Shown one piece after another: positions 16,028-23,868 of a stretch of DNA of 29,140 nucleotides. The position numbers and the translations under genes are program-made. The stretch is from Methanobacteriota archaeon (GTDB taxonomy: Archaea > Halobacteriota > Methanomicrobia > Methanomicrobiales > Methanoculleaceae). The notes under the pieces are model-generated. The model had not been told where the DNA came from. It searched no databases and saw only the letters and a program-made list of their open reading frames with translations. Location: positions 1 to 29,140 of the forward strand of contig JAEWMO010000088.1 in NCBI GenBank assembly GCA_023457135.1. The letters run 5' to 3'. Every line of letters begins with the position of its first letter. Positions within the stretch are counted from its first letter, which is position 1.

Positions 16028-16039
16028 GAACATGTGTTC
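16028..16039. promoter_or_regulatory. Palindrome GAACA-TG-TGTTC, candidate operator
   Basis: A perfect five-base inverted repeat with a two-base spacer, located between the TATA-like element and the start codon of the Roadblock gene, close to the predicted transcription start. A repressor site there would block initiation. No regulator is identified. Confidence 0.35.
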
Positions 16040-16044
16040 GTCAC

Positions 16045-16057
16045 ATCATATATGAAT
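16045..16057 (-). promoter_or_regulatory. TATA-like element for the Roadblock/response regulator operon
   Basis: The minus strand reads TTCATATATGATG, about 50 bases before the Roadblock start codon, predicting transcription from about 16025. Confidence 0.45.
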
Positions 16058-16060
16058 ATC

Positions 16061-16290
16061 GAATCACCACCGCCGCGTGTCTGTCAGTACCCCGTTTTTC
16101 GCCACAATTTTCAGGCCATTTGCACGGCTGAGTGCAGGGAAACCCCCCGGGCGCCTCATCGCGGACCGGCGCCGCCGCCGGCCGCATCAACAACCGGGAG
16201 CCGTTGGGCCGTTGTGACCGGGTCGGGCCCGCTCAAGATGTGTGTGACAGGGTTAAAATTTATTTAAGTCGATTTCAGGAGATAGAGCAA
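16061..16290. other. Divergent intergenic region between Roadblock and MinD genes
   Basis: Roughly 340 gene-free bases separate the two start codons. The ends hold AT-rich promoters; the middle (about 16140-16240) is GC-rich with CCGGCGCC-type repeats and no open frame I believe. A second TATA-like element, AAAATTTATTTAAG, lies at about 16255-16268 on the plus strand. I see no RNA gene here. Confidence 0.4.
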
Positions 16291-16291
16291 A

Positions 16292-16308
16292 GGGATATAT
16301 TTAAATAT
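16292..16308 (+). promoter_or_regulatory. TATA box for the MinD-like operon
   Basis: GGATATATTTAAATATG is a strong AT-rich TATA element whose centre is about 42 bases before the ATG at 16342. It predicts a leader of only about 15 bases, with at most a weak ribosome binding site. Confidence 0.6.
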
Positions 16309-16341
16309 GACCATCACAATCTATCCTTGAGACGGTTTTAG

Positions 16342-17127
16342 ATGATCAGGGCCTACACCATCGCCTCCGGGAAAGGAGGGACCGGAAAGACGACCGTCAC
16401 CGCGAACCTCGGGACAGCGCTCGCCCAGCACGGCAGGGAGACCTGCATCGTCGATACGGATATGGGTATGGCCAACCTCGGCCTGGTGCTGGGGCTCGCA
16501 GAGACCCCGGTCACGCTCCATGAGGTCCTGGCAGGGAATGCACTGATCCGGGATGCGATGTATGAGGGCCCGTACGGCCTCAAGATCGTGCCGAGCGGCC
16601 TCTCTCTCCAGGGGTTCCAGAGCGCGGACCCTGAGAGGCTCAAAGACGTGATGTGCGACCTCACCGATCGTTGCGACTTCCTGCTCCTCGACGCACCTGC
16701 GGGCATCGGCGCTGACGCGGTCATACCGCTCAGCGTGGCAGACGAGGTGCTGCTGGTCGTGAACCCCGAGATCTCCTCGCTGACGGATGCCATGAAGATC
16801 AAGATCCTGACGGAGATGATCGGCGGGAGCATCGGAGGGGCGATCCTCAACAGGACGACGCTTGATGCTGCCGATATGAGCAAGAAGCAGATCGAGAAGG
16901 TTCTCGGCGTGCGGATCATCGATACGATCCCCGAGGACGCGAACGTGCGGAGGGCGTCAGCGGTGAGGACGCCGGTCGTCGTGAAGTATCCCGGATCGGA
17001 ATCGTCAAAAGCATTTAGAAGGATTGCAGCAGAGATAGCGGGTTTCCCCATCGAGGAGGAGCCCGAAGCAGTTCAGGAAGGGTTTATCGAGCGGTTTGCC
17101 CGCACATTATTCAGGAGAGGACCATAA
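16342..17127 (+). CDS. minD: MinD/ParA family ATPase
   Basis: A 261-residue deviant Walker-A ATPase. Residues 11-18 (KGGTGKTT) form the P-loop with signature Lys11, TCIVDTDMGMANLG is the switch I/A' region, and FLLLDAPAGIGADA is the switch II/Walker B region. A C-terminal segment (VQEGFIERFARTLFRRG) is amphipathic and could target the membrane as in MinD. The family positions proteins at membranes or nucleoids through ATP-dependent dimerisation. Archaea carry several MinD paralogues with roles in positioning chemotaxis and archaellum machinery, so the gene name says only family. The next gene overlaps its stop codon by one base and encodes a tiny membrane coiled-coil protein. Confidence 0.9.
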   Translation: MIRAYTIASGKGGTGKTTVTANLGTALAQHGRETCIVDTDMGMANLGLVLGLAETPVTLHEVLAGNALIRDAMYEGPYGLKIVPSGLSLQGFQSADPERLKDVMCDLTDRCDFLLLDAPAGIGADAVIPLSVADEVLLVVNPEISSLTDAMKIKILTEMIGGSIGGAILNRTTLDAADMSKKQIEKVLGVRIIDTIPEDANVRRASAVRTPVVVKYPGSESSKAFRRIAAEIAGFPIEEEPEAVQEGFIERFARTLFRRGP

Positions 17128-17327
17128 TGGCCGATATCAACGCAATCATGATCGTTCTGCTCTCTGTGATCATCATCTGCCTGCTGTTCATCATGTACGT
17201 GATGTACGTGCGCATTCAGCAGCTCCTCACCGAGGTCAACGCACTGACGGGCAGGATGGAGATCACCGGCACCGAGCTGGAACAGCTGACACGCAGCGTC
17301 GAAGAGTACAAGAGAGCACGGGGATAG
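17127..17327 (+). CDS. Small single-span membrane protein with coiled-coil tail
   Basis: A 66-residue protein whose ATG overlaps the last base of the MinD-like gene, so it is translationally coupled. Residues ~7-28 (IMIVLLSVIIICLLFIMYVMYV) form one strong transmembrane helix. The remaining ~38 residues (RIQQLLTEVNALTGRMEITG onward) are a charged helix with heptad-like spacing, likely cytosolic. It has no homologue I can name. It could be a membrane receptor, anchor or activator of the ATPase, by analogy with MinD-interacting small proteins; this is inference from position and topology. Confidence 0.7.
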   Translation: MADINAIMIVLLSVIIICLLFIMYVMYVRIQQLLTEVNALTGRMEITGTELEQLTRSVEEYKRARG

Positions 17328-17354
17328 GCCCTCTACCCCCGCTCTCGAAAGCGA

Positions 17355-17365
17355 AGGTATATCTG
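17355..17365 (+). promoter_or_regulatory. TATA box for tRNA-Pro
   Basis: AAGGTATATCT lies about 30 bases before the tRNA 5' end, predicting a start within a few bases of the mature end. Confidence 0.45.
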
Positions 17366-17390
17366 TAATTCGAGCATATACTATGAGGGA

Positions 17391-17464
17391 GGGGCCATAG
17401 GGTAGCCTGGGCATCCTAGGAGACTGGGGGTCTTCTGACCTGCGTTCAAATCGCAGTGGCCCCA
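17391..17464 (+). tRNA. tRNA-Pro (anticodon GGG)
   Basis: A 74-base cloverleaf: acceptor GGGGCCA pairs with TGGCCCC, anticodon stem GGAGA/TCTTC around the loop CTGGGGG (anticodon GGG), T arm CTGCG TTCAAAT CGCAG, discriminator A. CCA is not encoded. Confidence 0.93.
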
Positions 17465-17472
17465 TTACACTG

Positions 17473-17478
17473 TTTTTT
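17473..17478 (+). terminator. T-run terminator after tRNA-Pro
   Basis: Six T start nine bases after the tRNA 3' end, a normal archaeal termination signal. Confidence 0.6.
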
Positions 17479-17505
17479 CGCTCATTACAACCAACTCTCT
17501 GCAGC

Positions 17506-18363
17506 ATGAGGTTTTATCCGGGCTGTACAGACTGCCTGATCTCGCGCGTCGAGTATGAGAGCAGGCTCTGCATCGACGACCCGGCGCGCATTCAAGAGAT
17601 CGCCGATGCGTGCCGGGATCTTCTCGGGCGGATCGCCGCCGATCCGGTACCTGCGCCCGTCATCGCGAGCAGGGTGCACCGCCTCGCCTACCGGATGATC
17701 GGGGACGCCGACCCCTACCGGTCGCTGAAGGTGAACAACAACGAGGACGCGGCGGCGGTCTGCCGGAGGGTGCGCGGCGACCTTGCAACGTTCCATGACC
17801 TTGTACTCGCATCGGTCATCGGCAACACGCTGGACTACGGCTCGAAGGCACATACCGTCACCGACAACTTTGTCGAGTTCTTCCGCCGCGAGTTTGCAGC
17901 GGGGCTGACCGTCGACGACACCGGAGCGATGGAAGGCCTCACGGACCGGGTGGTCTACCTCGCCGATAACTGCGGCGAGATCGTCTTTGACGCGCTTCTC
18001 GTCGATCATCTCAAACGGAACGGGTCGCATGTGACGGTCGCCGTCAGAGGCGCGCCGATCCTGAACGACGCGACGATCGAGGATGCAATCGCGCTCGGCC
18101 TCGACCGGCGGGCGGACATGCTCACCACCACAACGGACGGCATCGCGGAACTCGGCCTCAACCGCGACCTGGCTCCGCCGGCTCTCACCGGTGCTCTCGA
18201 CCGGGCGACGCTCGTCATCGCCAAGGGCATGGCGAACTACGAGTCGCTCTCCGAAGACCGCGACCTCCCGCCCGTGGCCCACCTGATGTCGGTCAAGTGC
18301 GGCCCCATCGGCGCGGACATCGGCATCCCCGTCGGTTCCCGCGTCGCCCTCCTCCGCGAATGA
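17506..18363 (+). CDS. DUF89 family protein, putative metal-dependent phosphatase
   Basis: A 285-residue protein of the DUF89/ARMT1-like family. Signature segments are the N-terminal CTDC pair (Cys7, Cys10), ADNCGEIVFD (Asp153, Asn154, Glu158), AVRGAPILNDATIEDA (Asn187, Asp188) and KGMANYES near residues 240-250. In the family these acidic residues bind a divalent metal and remove phosphate from damaged or reactive sugar phosphates (metabolite damage control). The small archaeal forms such as this one have the N-terminal cysteines, but their substrate is not established. It is monocistronic as far as can be seen and follows tRNA-Pro. Confidence 0.85.
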   Translation: MRFYPGCTDCLISRVEYESRLCIDDPARIQEIADACRDLLGRIAADPVPAPVIASRVHRLAYRMIGDADPYRSLKVNNNEDAAAVCRRVRGDLATFHDLVLASVIGNTLDYGSKAHTVTDNFVEFFRREFAAGLTVDDTGAMEGLTDRVVYLADNCGEIVFDALLVDHLKRNGSHVTVAVRGAPILNDATIEDAIALGLDRRADMLTTTTDGIAELGLNRDLAPPALTGALDRATLVIAKGMANYESLSEDRDLPPVAHLMSVKCGPIGADIGIPVGSRVALLRE

Positions 18364-18511
18364 CCGCGAGTGCGGCGCGGCGCCCGGCACCTGCCGGCCG
18401 CAAACTCCCTGAGGATATAAATAATTGCGGTCCGGCATCGCGGCCGAGAGAAGGCCCTTCACAACAATAGAAGAGACCTCGAAGAGCGGATTATTATTTC
18501 AAGACTAATAT
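18364..18511. other. Intergenic spacer with isolated TATA-like element
   Basis: After the DUF89 stop a GC-rich stretch is followed by GATATAAATAATTG (about 18413-18426), almost the same as the TATA region before the secreted-protein gene. It could drive plus-strand transcription from about 18443. I see no open reading frame here that I can support. Confidence 0.35.
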
Positions 18512-18515
18512 TGCG

Positions 18516-18544
18516 ATAAATATTTATGGCGAAATATTATATAC
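18516..18544 (+). promoter_or_regulatory. Two tandem TATA elements upstream of a candidate small RNA
   Basis: ATAAATATTTAT (18516-18527) and AAATATTATATACC (18532-18545) stand 15 bases apart in an AT-rich island. They predict starts at about 18548 and 18564. The ATG at 18526 lies upstream of both predicted starts, so the 67-codon frame beginning there is probably not translated. Confidence 0.5.
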
Positions 18545-18563
18545 CCAGCATTATAGATACTGG

Positions 18564-18801
18564 ATCGGGGTACGACCACACCCAGCAACCATCAGTCGTT
18601 CAATTCCATCAGCAATCACCACAACACCCACCCACAAGGCACCAATCAGGAGTCACAAGTGTTCGATGCAGGGGTGCTCCATGCACGGGGCGTTCATGCA
18701 CCAGCGTTCAGCGACAACAAACTAATTAACACCGGGCCATAACATCCGGGTGTGGGCCCCCAACCCTCATTCCGTGAGGCCAAACCCCACCTCCATTTTT
18801 T
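18564..18801 (+). ncRNA. Candidate small noncoding RNA, C-rich
   Basis: About 240 bases between a strong promoter and a T6 run (18796-18801). The first ~110 bases are C- and A-rich and G-poor (CACCACAACACCCACCCAC), unlike any neighbouring coding sequence, and would be largely unpaired. The second half holds a short imperfect repeat (GCACGGGGCGTTCA then GCACCAGCGTTCA) and a hairpin CCTCA/TGAGG shortly before the T-run. No known RNA family is recognised. The only plus-strand frame encodes a low-complexity Gln/Pro/His peptide. Confidence 0.4.
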
Positions 18802-18846
18802 AAAGGACTCCGGAGAGAAGAGATGAACGTGGGGGCGCAGAGCCCC

Positions 18847-20061
18847 TCACCGGAAGATCGACTTAGACATCTCCAGCGCCTCGATGGCGGGCATCTTCTT
18901 CCCGGTCAGGAACTCGATAGCCGCGCCTCCGCCGGTGGAGATGTGCGTAAACCGGTCCTCGAGACCAAGCCGCTCGATGGCTGCGCCGGAGTGCCCGCCG
19001 CCCACCACCGAGAACTCGACGGTGGATGCCGCCTTCATCAACTCGAAGGTGCCGACGGCAAAGAGATCCTCCTCAAAGAGCCCGGCGGGGCCGTTCACCA
19101 CGACCGTTCCGGACTCCGAGATCGCCCCGGCAAGGCTGCTGATCGAGTCGGTCCCGATGTCGAGCACCTGGGCGTTCTCCGGAACGGCATCCACCGGGTA
19201 CTCCACCCGTCCGCCATCCTCGCGGACGGCGACCGAGTGCGGCATGCTGAGCCGGTCCCGGTAGGTCTCAAGGAGATCTTTCGCCTTATCGATCTCGGCG
19301 CGGTAGCCGAGCTGGTCGATGAGCTGGGCCGATGGCCGCCCGATGTCGTAGCCTGCCGCAAGCAGGAAGACGTTCGCGACCACGCCGACCACGATCACCT
19401 TATCAGCCGTCCCCCGGTCGAGGACGTTCCGCGCAACCGCGATCGAGTCGTCCACCTTCGTCCCGCCAAGGACAAAGGTGACGGGGCGCGGGGCGCCGGT
19501 AAAGACCCGGGAGAGGTTTGCAACCTCCTTCTCCATCAGGAGACCGGCCACCGACGGGAGCGCGAGGGGCAGCCCCACGATCGACGGCTGCGACCGGTGC
19601 GCCGTGCCGAAGGCATCGTAGACGTAGATATCGGCCATCGATGCCAGCTTCCGGACGAGCAGGGTCTTTTTTGCCTCCTCAGGCTTCAGGGTCAGGTTCT
19701 CCTCGGCGGCAAACCGCAGGTTCTCGAGCATCAGGACATCCCCGCGCTTTGCGTTCCGGATGGCATCGCGGGCGCACCGGCCGAAGATATCCTCGACGTA
19801 GGTCACCGGGCGGCCGAGCAGCCGCTCCAGTTTTGCCGCGTGCGCCTCAAGCGTCGTGTAGTCCTTTTTGCCGGGCCTGCTCTGGTGGGTGAGGATGACG
19901 AGTCTTGCATCCTCGAGTGCCTGCACCGTCGGCAGGTGCTCCCTGAACCGTTTGTCGTCTAAAATCTGGTTTGAGGAGGGGTCGATGGGCGAGTTGAAAT
20001 CAACCCGCAGCATCACCGTTCCCGTCAATTTCCCTGCATCTGCAAGCGTACCGATCTCCAC
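18847..20061 (-). CDS. pgk: Phosphoglycerate kinase
   Basis: A 404-residue archaeal PGK: RVDFNSP at residues 19-25, HQSRPGKKDYTTLEAHA (substrate-binding), ENLRFAAEENLT, VLGGTKVDDS, GPAGLFEE and a C-terminal GGGHSGAAIERLG plus THISTGGGA nucleotide-binding region (archaeal forms have His where bacteria have Asp in GGGDS). It interconverts 1,3-bisphosphoglycerate and 3-phosphoglycerate with ADP/ATP, serving gluconeogenesis in a methanogen. It starts at GTG 20061, where GGTGAT five bases upstream is a strong ribosome binding site. It follows atpD by only 22 bases with no terminator or TATA box between, so it appears to be transcribed with the ATP synthase operon. Confidence 0.96.
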   Translation of the reverse strand: MEIGTLADAGKLTGTVMLRVDFNSPIDPSSNQILDDKRFREHLPTVQALEDARLVILTHQSRPGKKDYTTLEAHAAKLERLLGRPVTYVEDIFGRCARDAIRNAKRGDVLMLENLRFAAEENLTLKPEEAKKTLLVRKLASMADIYVYDAFGTAHRSQPSIVGLPLALPSVAGLLMEKEVANLSRVFTGAPRPVTFVLGGTKVDDSIAVARNVLDRGTADKVIVVGVVANVFLLAAGYDIGRPSAQLIDQLGYRAEIDKAKDLLETYRDRLSMPHSVAVREDGGRVEYPVDAVPENAQVLDIGTDSISSLAGAISESGTVVVNGPAGLFEEDLFAVGTFELMKAASTVEFSVVGGGHSGAAIERLGLEDRFTHISTGGGAAIEFLTGKKMPAIEALEMSKSIFR

Positions 20062-20083
20062 CGGGTATCACCTTCTACCCTGA

Positions 20084-20710
20084 TCAGGCGCTCCGTGCCT
20101 TAATCTTTTTCAGGCGGAAGAGTTCCTCACGTTCCATCTCATCAAGGCGCATCTTGATGAAGTCTCTGGCTTCACTGAGTTCCGGGATCACCTTGAACTC
20201 GAGCGCGTTCACACGCCGCTTGGTGCTCTCGATCTCGTCGAGCAGCCGCTTCATGGTCGTCTCGATCTCCGCGGCCTCGATGATCGCCTCGAGCAGGTCC
20301 TCGAACGCCTCCGCGGTCTCGTCGATGACGGCAGAGGTGCCGAGCATCCCATAGCCGCGGTCGAGCACGCCCTTCCGGACGGAAGACGACTCGATCTGGG
20401 GGACGACGACACCCATGATGTTCTTGCTCTTTAAGGAGATTTCGGGGACGTCCGCCGTCGAGAAGGCCGCGGCCTTCACGCCGATAGCGCCCTCGACGGT
20501 CTCCGCGAGGGCGATCATCTCCATCGCACGCGTATACCGCTCCAGCATTGCACCGCGGCTGTCTTTGGCCTGCTGCAGCACCTTGAAGAACTCCAGGATC
20601 AGCCCATCGCGCTTCATCTTTAAGATGTTGTAGCCGCGCTCCGAGAGCTTGATCCGCCGCTTGACGTTGATCAGCTCAGATCGGGTCGGCTTGATATCTC
20701 GCAGCGCCAT
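20084..20710 (-). CDS. atpD: A-type ATP synthase subunit D
   Basis: A 208-residue helical coiled-coil protein, the central rotor shaft of the A1 sector. Typical segments are RDIKPTRSELINVKRRIKLSERGYNILKMKRDGLI at the N-terminus and the C-terminal helix RRVNALEFKVIPELSEARDFIKMRLDEMEREELFRLKKIK. A GTG two codons upstream is possible, but the ATG at 20710 has GGGGT eight bases upstream and matches the family start. It follows atpB and precedes pgk. Confidence 0.95.
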   Translation of the reverse strand: MALRDIKPTRSELINVKRRIKLSERGYNILKMKRDGLILEFFKVLQQAKDSRGAMLERYTRAMEMIALAETVEGAIGVKAAAFSTADVPEISLKSKNIMGVVVPQIESSSVRKGVLDRGYGMLGTSAVIDETAEAFEDLLEAIIEAAEIETTMKRLLDEIESTKRRVNALEFKVIPELSEARDFIKMRLDEMEREELFRLKKIKARSA

Positions 20711-20716
20711 GGACAC

Positions 20717-22108
20717 TTACCCCTGTGCCTTCTTCCGGTACTTCGGGTGATACTTCTGGATCAGTTCGCGGTCGATACGGACGAGCTGCTCTTCGGGCAG
20801 CGTCGCGAGGAGGTCCCAGCCGAGGTCGAGCGTTCCCTCGATCGACCGATCCTCGTAGAGGCCCTGCCTGACGAACCGGTCCTCGAAGAGGTCGGCGAAC
20901 TCAAGGAACATCCGGTCGCGCTCCGAGAGCGCGTCCTTGCCGACGATGGCGACGAGGCCGCGGAGGTCGTTACCCTCGGCGTACGCCGCATAGAGCTGGT
21001 CGGAGACCTTCTTGTGGTCTTCGCGGGTGTGCCCCTTGCCGATACCGAGGTTCATCAGACGGGAGAGCGAGGGCAGCACGTTGATCGGCGGGTAGATACC
21101 CTTCCGGTGCAGCTCACGGTTGACCACGATCTGACCCTCGGTGATGTAGCCGGTCAGGTCCGGGATCGGGTGAGTGATATCGTCACCCGGCATCGTCAGG
21201 ATCGGGATCTGGGTCACAGAGCCCTTGACGCCCTTGATGATACCGGCACGCTCGTAGATGCCTGCAAGGTCCGTGTACATGTAACCCGGATAGCCGCGCC
21301 GGCCGGGCACTTCCTCACGGGCCGCGCCGATCTGACGGAGCGCCTCGCAGTAGTTGGTCATATCCGTCAGGATGACCAGCACGTGGTAGCCGAGATCGAA
21401 CGCCAGGTACTCGGCCGTGGTGAGCGCGAGACGCGGCGTGATGATCCGCTCGACTGCCGGGTCGTCGGCGAGGTTTAAGAAGACGACTGCCCGCTCGAGG
21501 GCGCCCGTCTTCTCGAAGTCGGCCATGAAGTGGTTGGCCTCTTCACGGGTGATACCCATGGCCGCAAAGACCACGGCGAACTCTTCGGTCGAGCCGGGCA
21601 CCTTCGCCTGCCGGGCGATCTGCAGCGCCACATCGTTGTGGGGCAGACCGGAGGCGGAGAAGATCGGGAGTTTCTGGCCACGGACCAGGGTGTTCGTCCC
21701 GTCGATGGTCGAGATACCCGTCTGGATGAAGTCCGCGGGGGACGACCGGGCGTAGGGATTGATGGCCGCACCGGTGATCTCGAGCCTCTTTTCGGGCACG
21801 ATCTCCGGGCCGCCGTCGATCGGCTTACCGCCGCCGGAGAGGATACGTCCGAGCATCTCCCTCCCCACCGGCATCTTGATCGTCTCGCCGGTGAAGCGGA
21901 TCCCCGAGTCCCTGCCGATACCGGCAGTGGTCTCAAAGACCTGGACGACCACGATCTCGTCGCTCGTGTCCAGCACCTGGCCGCGCTTCTGCGTGCCGTC
22001 GGCGGTCACGATGTTGACGAGCTCGTTGTAACCCACCGGCTCTGTCTTCTCGACGAAGACCAGGGGGCCGGCAATCTGTGCAACCGTTCTGTATTCCTTC
22101 ATGGTCAC
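20717..22108 (-). CDS. atpB: A-type ATP synthase subunit B (regulatory)
   Basis: A 463-residue non-catalytic nucleotide-binding-fold subunit of the A3B3 head. It lacks a P-loop, as the family does, and has STIDGTNTLVRGQKLPIFSASGLPHN, PGRRGYPGYMYTDLA and QIPILTMPGDDITHPIPDLTGYITEGQI. GTG at 22108 overlaps the atpA stop (GTGA) with GAGG five bases upstream; an ATG two codons later is the alternative start. Confidence 0.96.
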   Translation of the reverse strand: MTMKEYRTVAQIAGPLVFVEKTEPVGYNELVNIVTADGTQKRGQVLDTSDEIVVVQVFETTAGIGRDSGIRFTGETIKMPVGREMLGRILSGGGKPIDGGPEIVPEKRLEITGAAINPYARSSPADFIQTGISTIDGTNTLVRGQKLPIFSASGLPHNDVALQIARQAKVPGSTEEFAVVFAAMGITREEANHFMADFEKTGALERAVVFLNLADDPAVERIITPRLALTTAEYLAFDLGYHVLVILTDMTNYCEALRQIGAAREEVPGRRGYPGYMYTDLAGIYERAGIIKGVKGSVTQIPILTMPGDDITHPIPDLTGYITEGQIVVNRELHRKGIYPPINVLPSLSRLMNLGIGKGHTREDHKKVSDQLYAAYAEGNDLRGLVAIVGKDALSERDRMFLEFADLFEDRFVRQGLYEDRSIEGTLDLGWDLLATLPEEQLVRIDRELIQKYHPKYRKKAQG

Positions 22109-23868
22109 GCCGTCCTCATCGCTTCGAATTCAGCATCCATGTCCTTCGTGATCTTCGCCAGCACCGGCTCGTAGTCCTTGATGAACTTGATCTGCGGGAG
22201 CTCGTTCCTGCTCTTGATGCCGATGACCTGTGCCGGGGTCGCTCCGCCGGCCTGGGCGGTGCGGGCAAGGTCCGCGTAGTGCTTGATCGCCTTCATCATG
22301 TCGTACTGCTTCGCCATCGAGCAGTAGGTGTCTACCGCGTCGTAGGCGTTCTGCTGCAGGAAGATCTCACGGATCATCCTGGCCACCTCGATGGTGACCT
22401 GCTCCTCGTCGGGGAGGGCGTCGGAGCCGACCAGCTGGACGATCTCCTGGAGTTCGGCTTCCTTCTGGAGGACGCTCATCGCCCAGGACCGCAGGGGGTT
22501 CCACTCCGGCGAGACTTCCCGGTCGTACCAGTCGTTGAGCGCGTCAAGGTACAGCGAGTAGGAGTTCAGCCAGTTGATCGCCGGGAAGTGCCGGCGCTGG
22601 GAGAGCTTCGCGTCCAGTGCCCAGAAGACCTTGACGATACGCAGGGTGTTCTGGGTGACCGGCTCGGAGAAGTCACCGCCGGGCGGAGAGACCGCACCGA
22701 TGACGGAGACGGAACCGCTCGTCCCGTTCTTGTTGATCACACGGCCTGCCCGCTCGTAGAACTCCGAGAGGCGTGCCGCAAGGTATGCGGGATACCCTTC
22801 TTCACCGGGCATCTCCTCAAGACGGCTCGAGATCTCACGCATGGCTTCAGCCCACCGGGAGGTGGAGTCGGCCATCAGGGAGACGTCGTAACCCATGTCT
22901 CTGAAGTACTCGGCGATCGTGATACCCGTGTAGACGGATGCTTCACGGGCCGCGACAGGCATGTTCGAGGTGTTTGCGATCAGCACCGTCCGCTCCATCA
23001 GGGGCTTGCCGGTCTTCGGGTCCTCGAGTTCGGGGAACTCCGTCAGAACCTCGGTCATCTCGTTGCCGCGCTCGCCGCAACCGATGTAGACGACGATCTC
23101 GGCATCGGACCACTTCGCAAGCTGCTGCTGGGTGACTGTCTTGCCGCTCCCGAACGGGCCGGGGATAGCAGCCGTGCCGCCCTTTGCGATGGGGAAGAGA
23201 CCGTCCAGGATCCGCTGACCGGTGATCAGCGGGATGTCCGGGTTCAGTTTCTCCTTCACGGGACGGGGCACACGGACCGGCCAGCGCTGGAGCATCGTGA
23301 TCTCGGTGCCGTCCTCGAAGGTGCAGATGGTCTCGTCCACCGTGAAGCTGCCGGCGTTGATCTTCTTGATCTTGCCGCCGCTCACACGGGGAGGAACCAT
23401 GACCTTGTGGACGATGTTCGTCTCCTGGACCGTGCCGAGGATGTCGCCGGGACCGACGACGTCGCCCGCCTTCACCGTGGGCACGAACTCCCACTTTGCC
23501 TCGTGGGAGAGGCCGGGGGCCGAGACACCGCGCTCGATGAAGTTGCCCATCTTGTCCATGAGCACCTCGAGCGGCCGCTGGATCCCGTCGTAGATACTGG
23601 TCAGCAGGCCGGGCCCGAGTTCGACTGCGAGCGAGAGGCCGGTGTTCGACACCGGTTCACCGGGCCTGATGCCGGCGGTATCTTCGTAGACCTGGATGAT
23701 GATGTTCTCACCCTGGATCTTGATGACCTCCCCCATCAGTTCCTCAGTGCCGACTTTCACCACGTCGTACATGTGTGCGTCGAGACCGACAGCAGTGACG
23801 ACCGGCCCTGAAATCCTCTTCAGGACTCCGCGAGTCCTGTTTTCTTTTCCTTTCTCCATTACTTCCAC
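22105..23868 (-). CDS. atpA: A-type ATP synthase subunit A (catalytic)
   Basis: A 587-residue catalytic subunit. The Walker A motif GPFGSGKT is at residues 237-244 (Lys243), and IGCGERGNEMTEV supplies the catalytic glutamate. The extra non-homologous region typical of A/V-type A subunits spans ~120-200. SLMADSTSRWAEA and the PAINWLNSYSLY segment are intact. No intein interrupts the P-loop, unlike some archaeal homologues. The start may be GTG 23868 (GGTG seven bases upstream) or ATG 23859 (overlapping the atpF stop as TAATG); I keep the longer form. Confidence 0.96.
   Translation of the reverse strand: MEVMEKGKENRTRGVLKRISGPVVTAVGLDAHMYDVVKVGTEELMGEVIKIQGENIIIQVYEDTAGIRPGEPVSNTGLSLAVELGPGLLTSIYDGIQRPLEVLMDKMGNFIERGVSAPGLSHEAKWEFVPTVKAGDVVGPGDILGTVQETNIVHKVMVPPRVSGGKIKKINAGSFTVDETICTFEDGTEITMLQRWPVRVPRPVKEKLNPDIPLITGQRILDGLFPIAKGGTAAIPGPFGSGKTVTQQQLAKWSDAEIVVYIGCGERGNEMTEVLTEFPELEDPKTGKPLMERTVLIANTSNMPVAAREASVYTGITIAEYFRDMGYDVSLMADSTSRWAEAMREISSRLEEMPGEEGYPAYLAARLSEFYERAGRVINKNGTSGSVSVIGAVSPPGGDFSEPVTQNTLRIVKVFWALDAKLSQRRHFPAINWLNSYSLYLDALNDWYDREVSPEWNPLRSWAMSVLQKEAELQEIVQLVGSDALPDEEQVTIEVARMIREIFLQQNAYDAVDTYCSMAKQYDMMKAIKHYADLARTAQAGGATPAQVIGIKSRNELPQIKFIKDYEPVLAKITKDMDAEFEAMRTA

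Noticed and set aside
18526..18729. A 67-codon protein-coding gene
   Set aside because: The ATG lies inside the tandem TATA region, upstream of predicted transcription starts, has no ribosome binding site, and the product is a low-complexity Gln/Pro/His peptide with changing composition.
22078..23811. 577-codon plus-strand frame opposite atpA
   Set aside because: It mirrors the high-GC codon pattern of atpA, lacks domains and a ribosome binding site, and the opposite strand is an unmistakable catalytic subunit.
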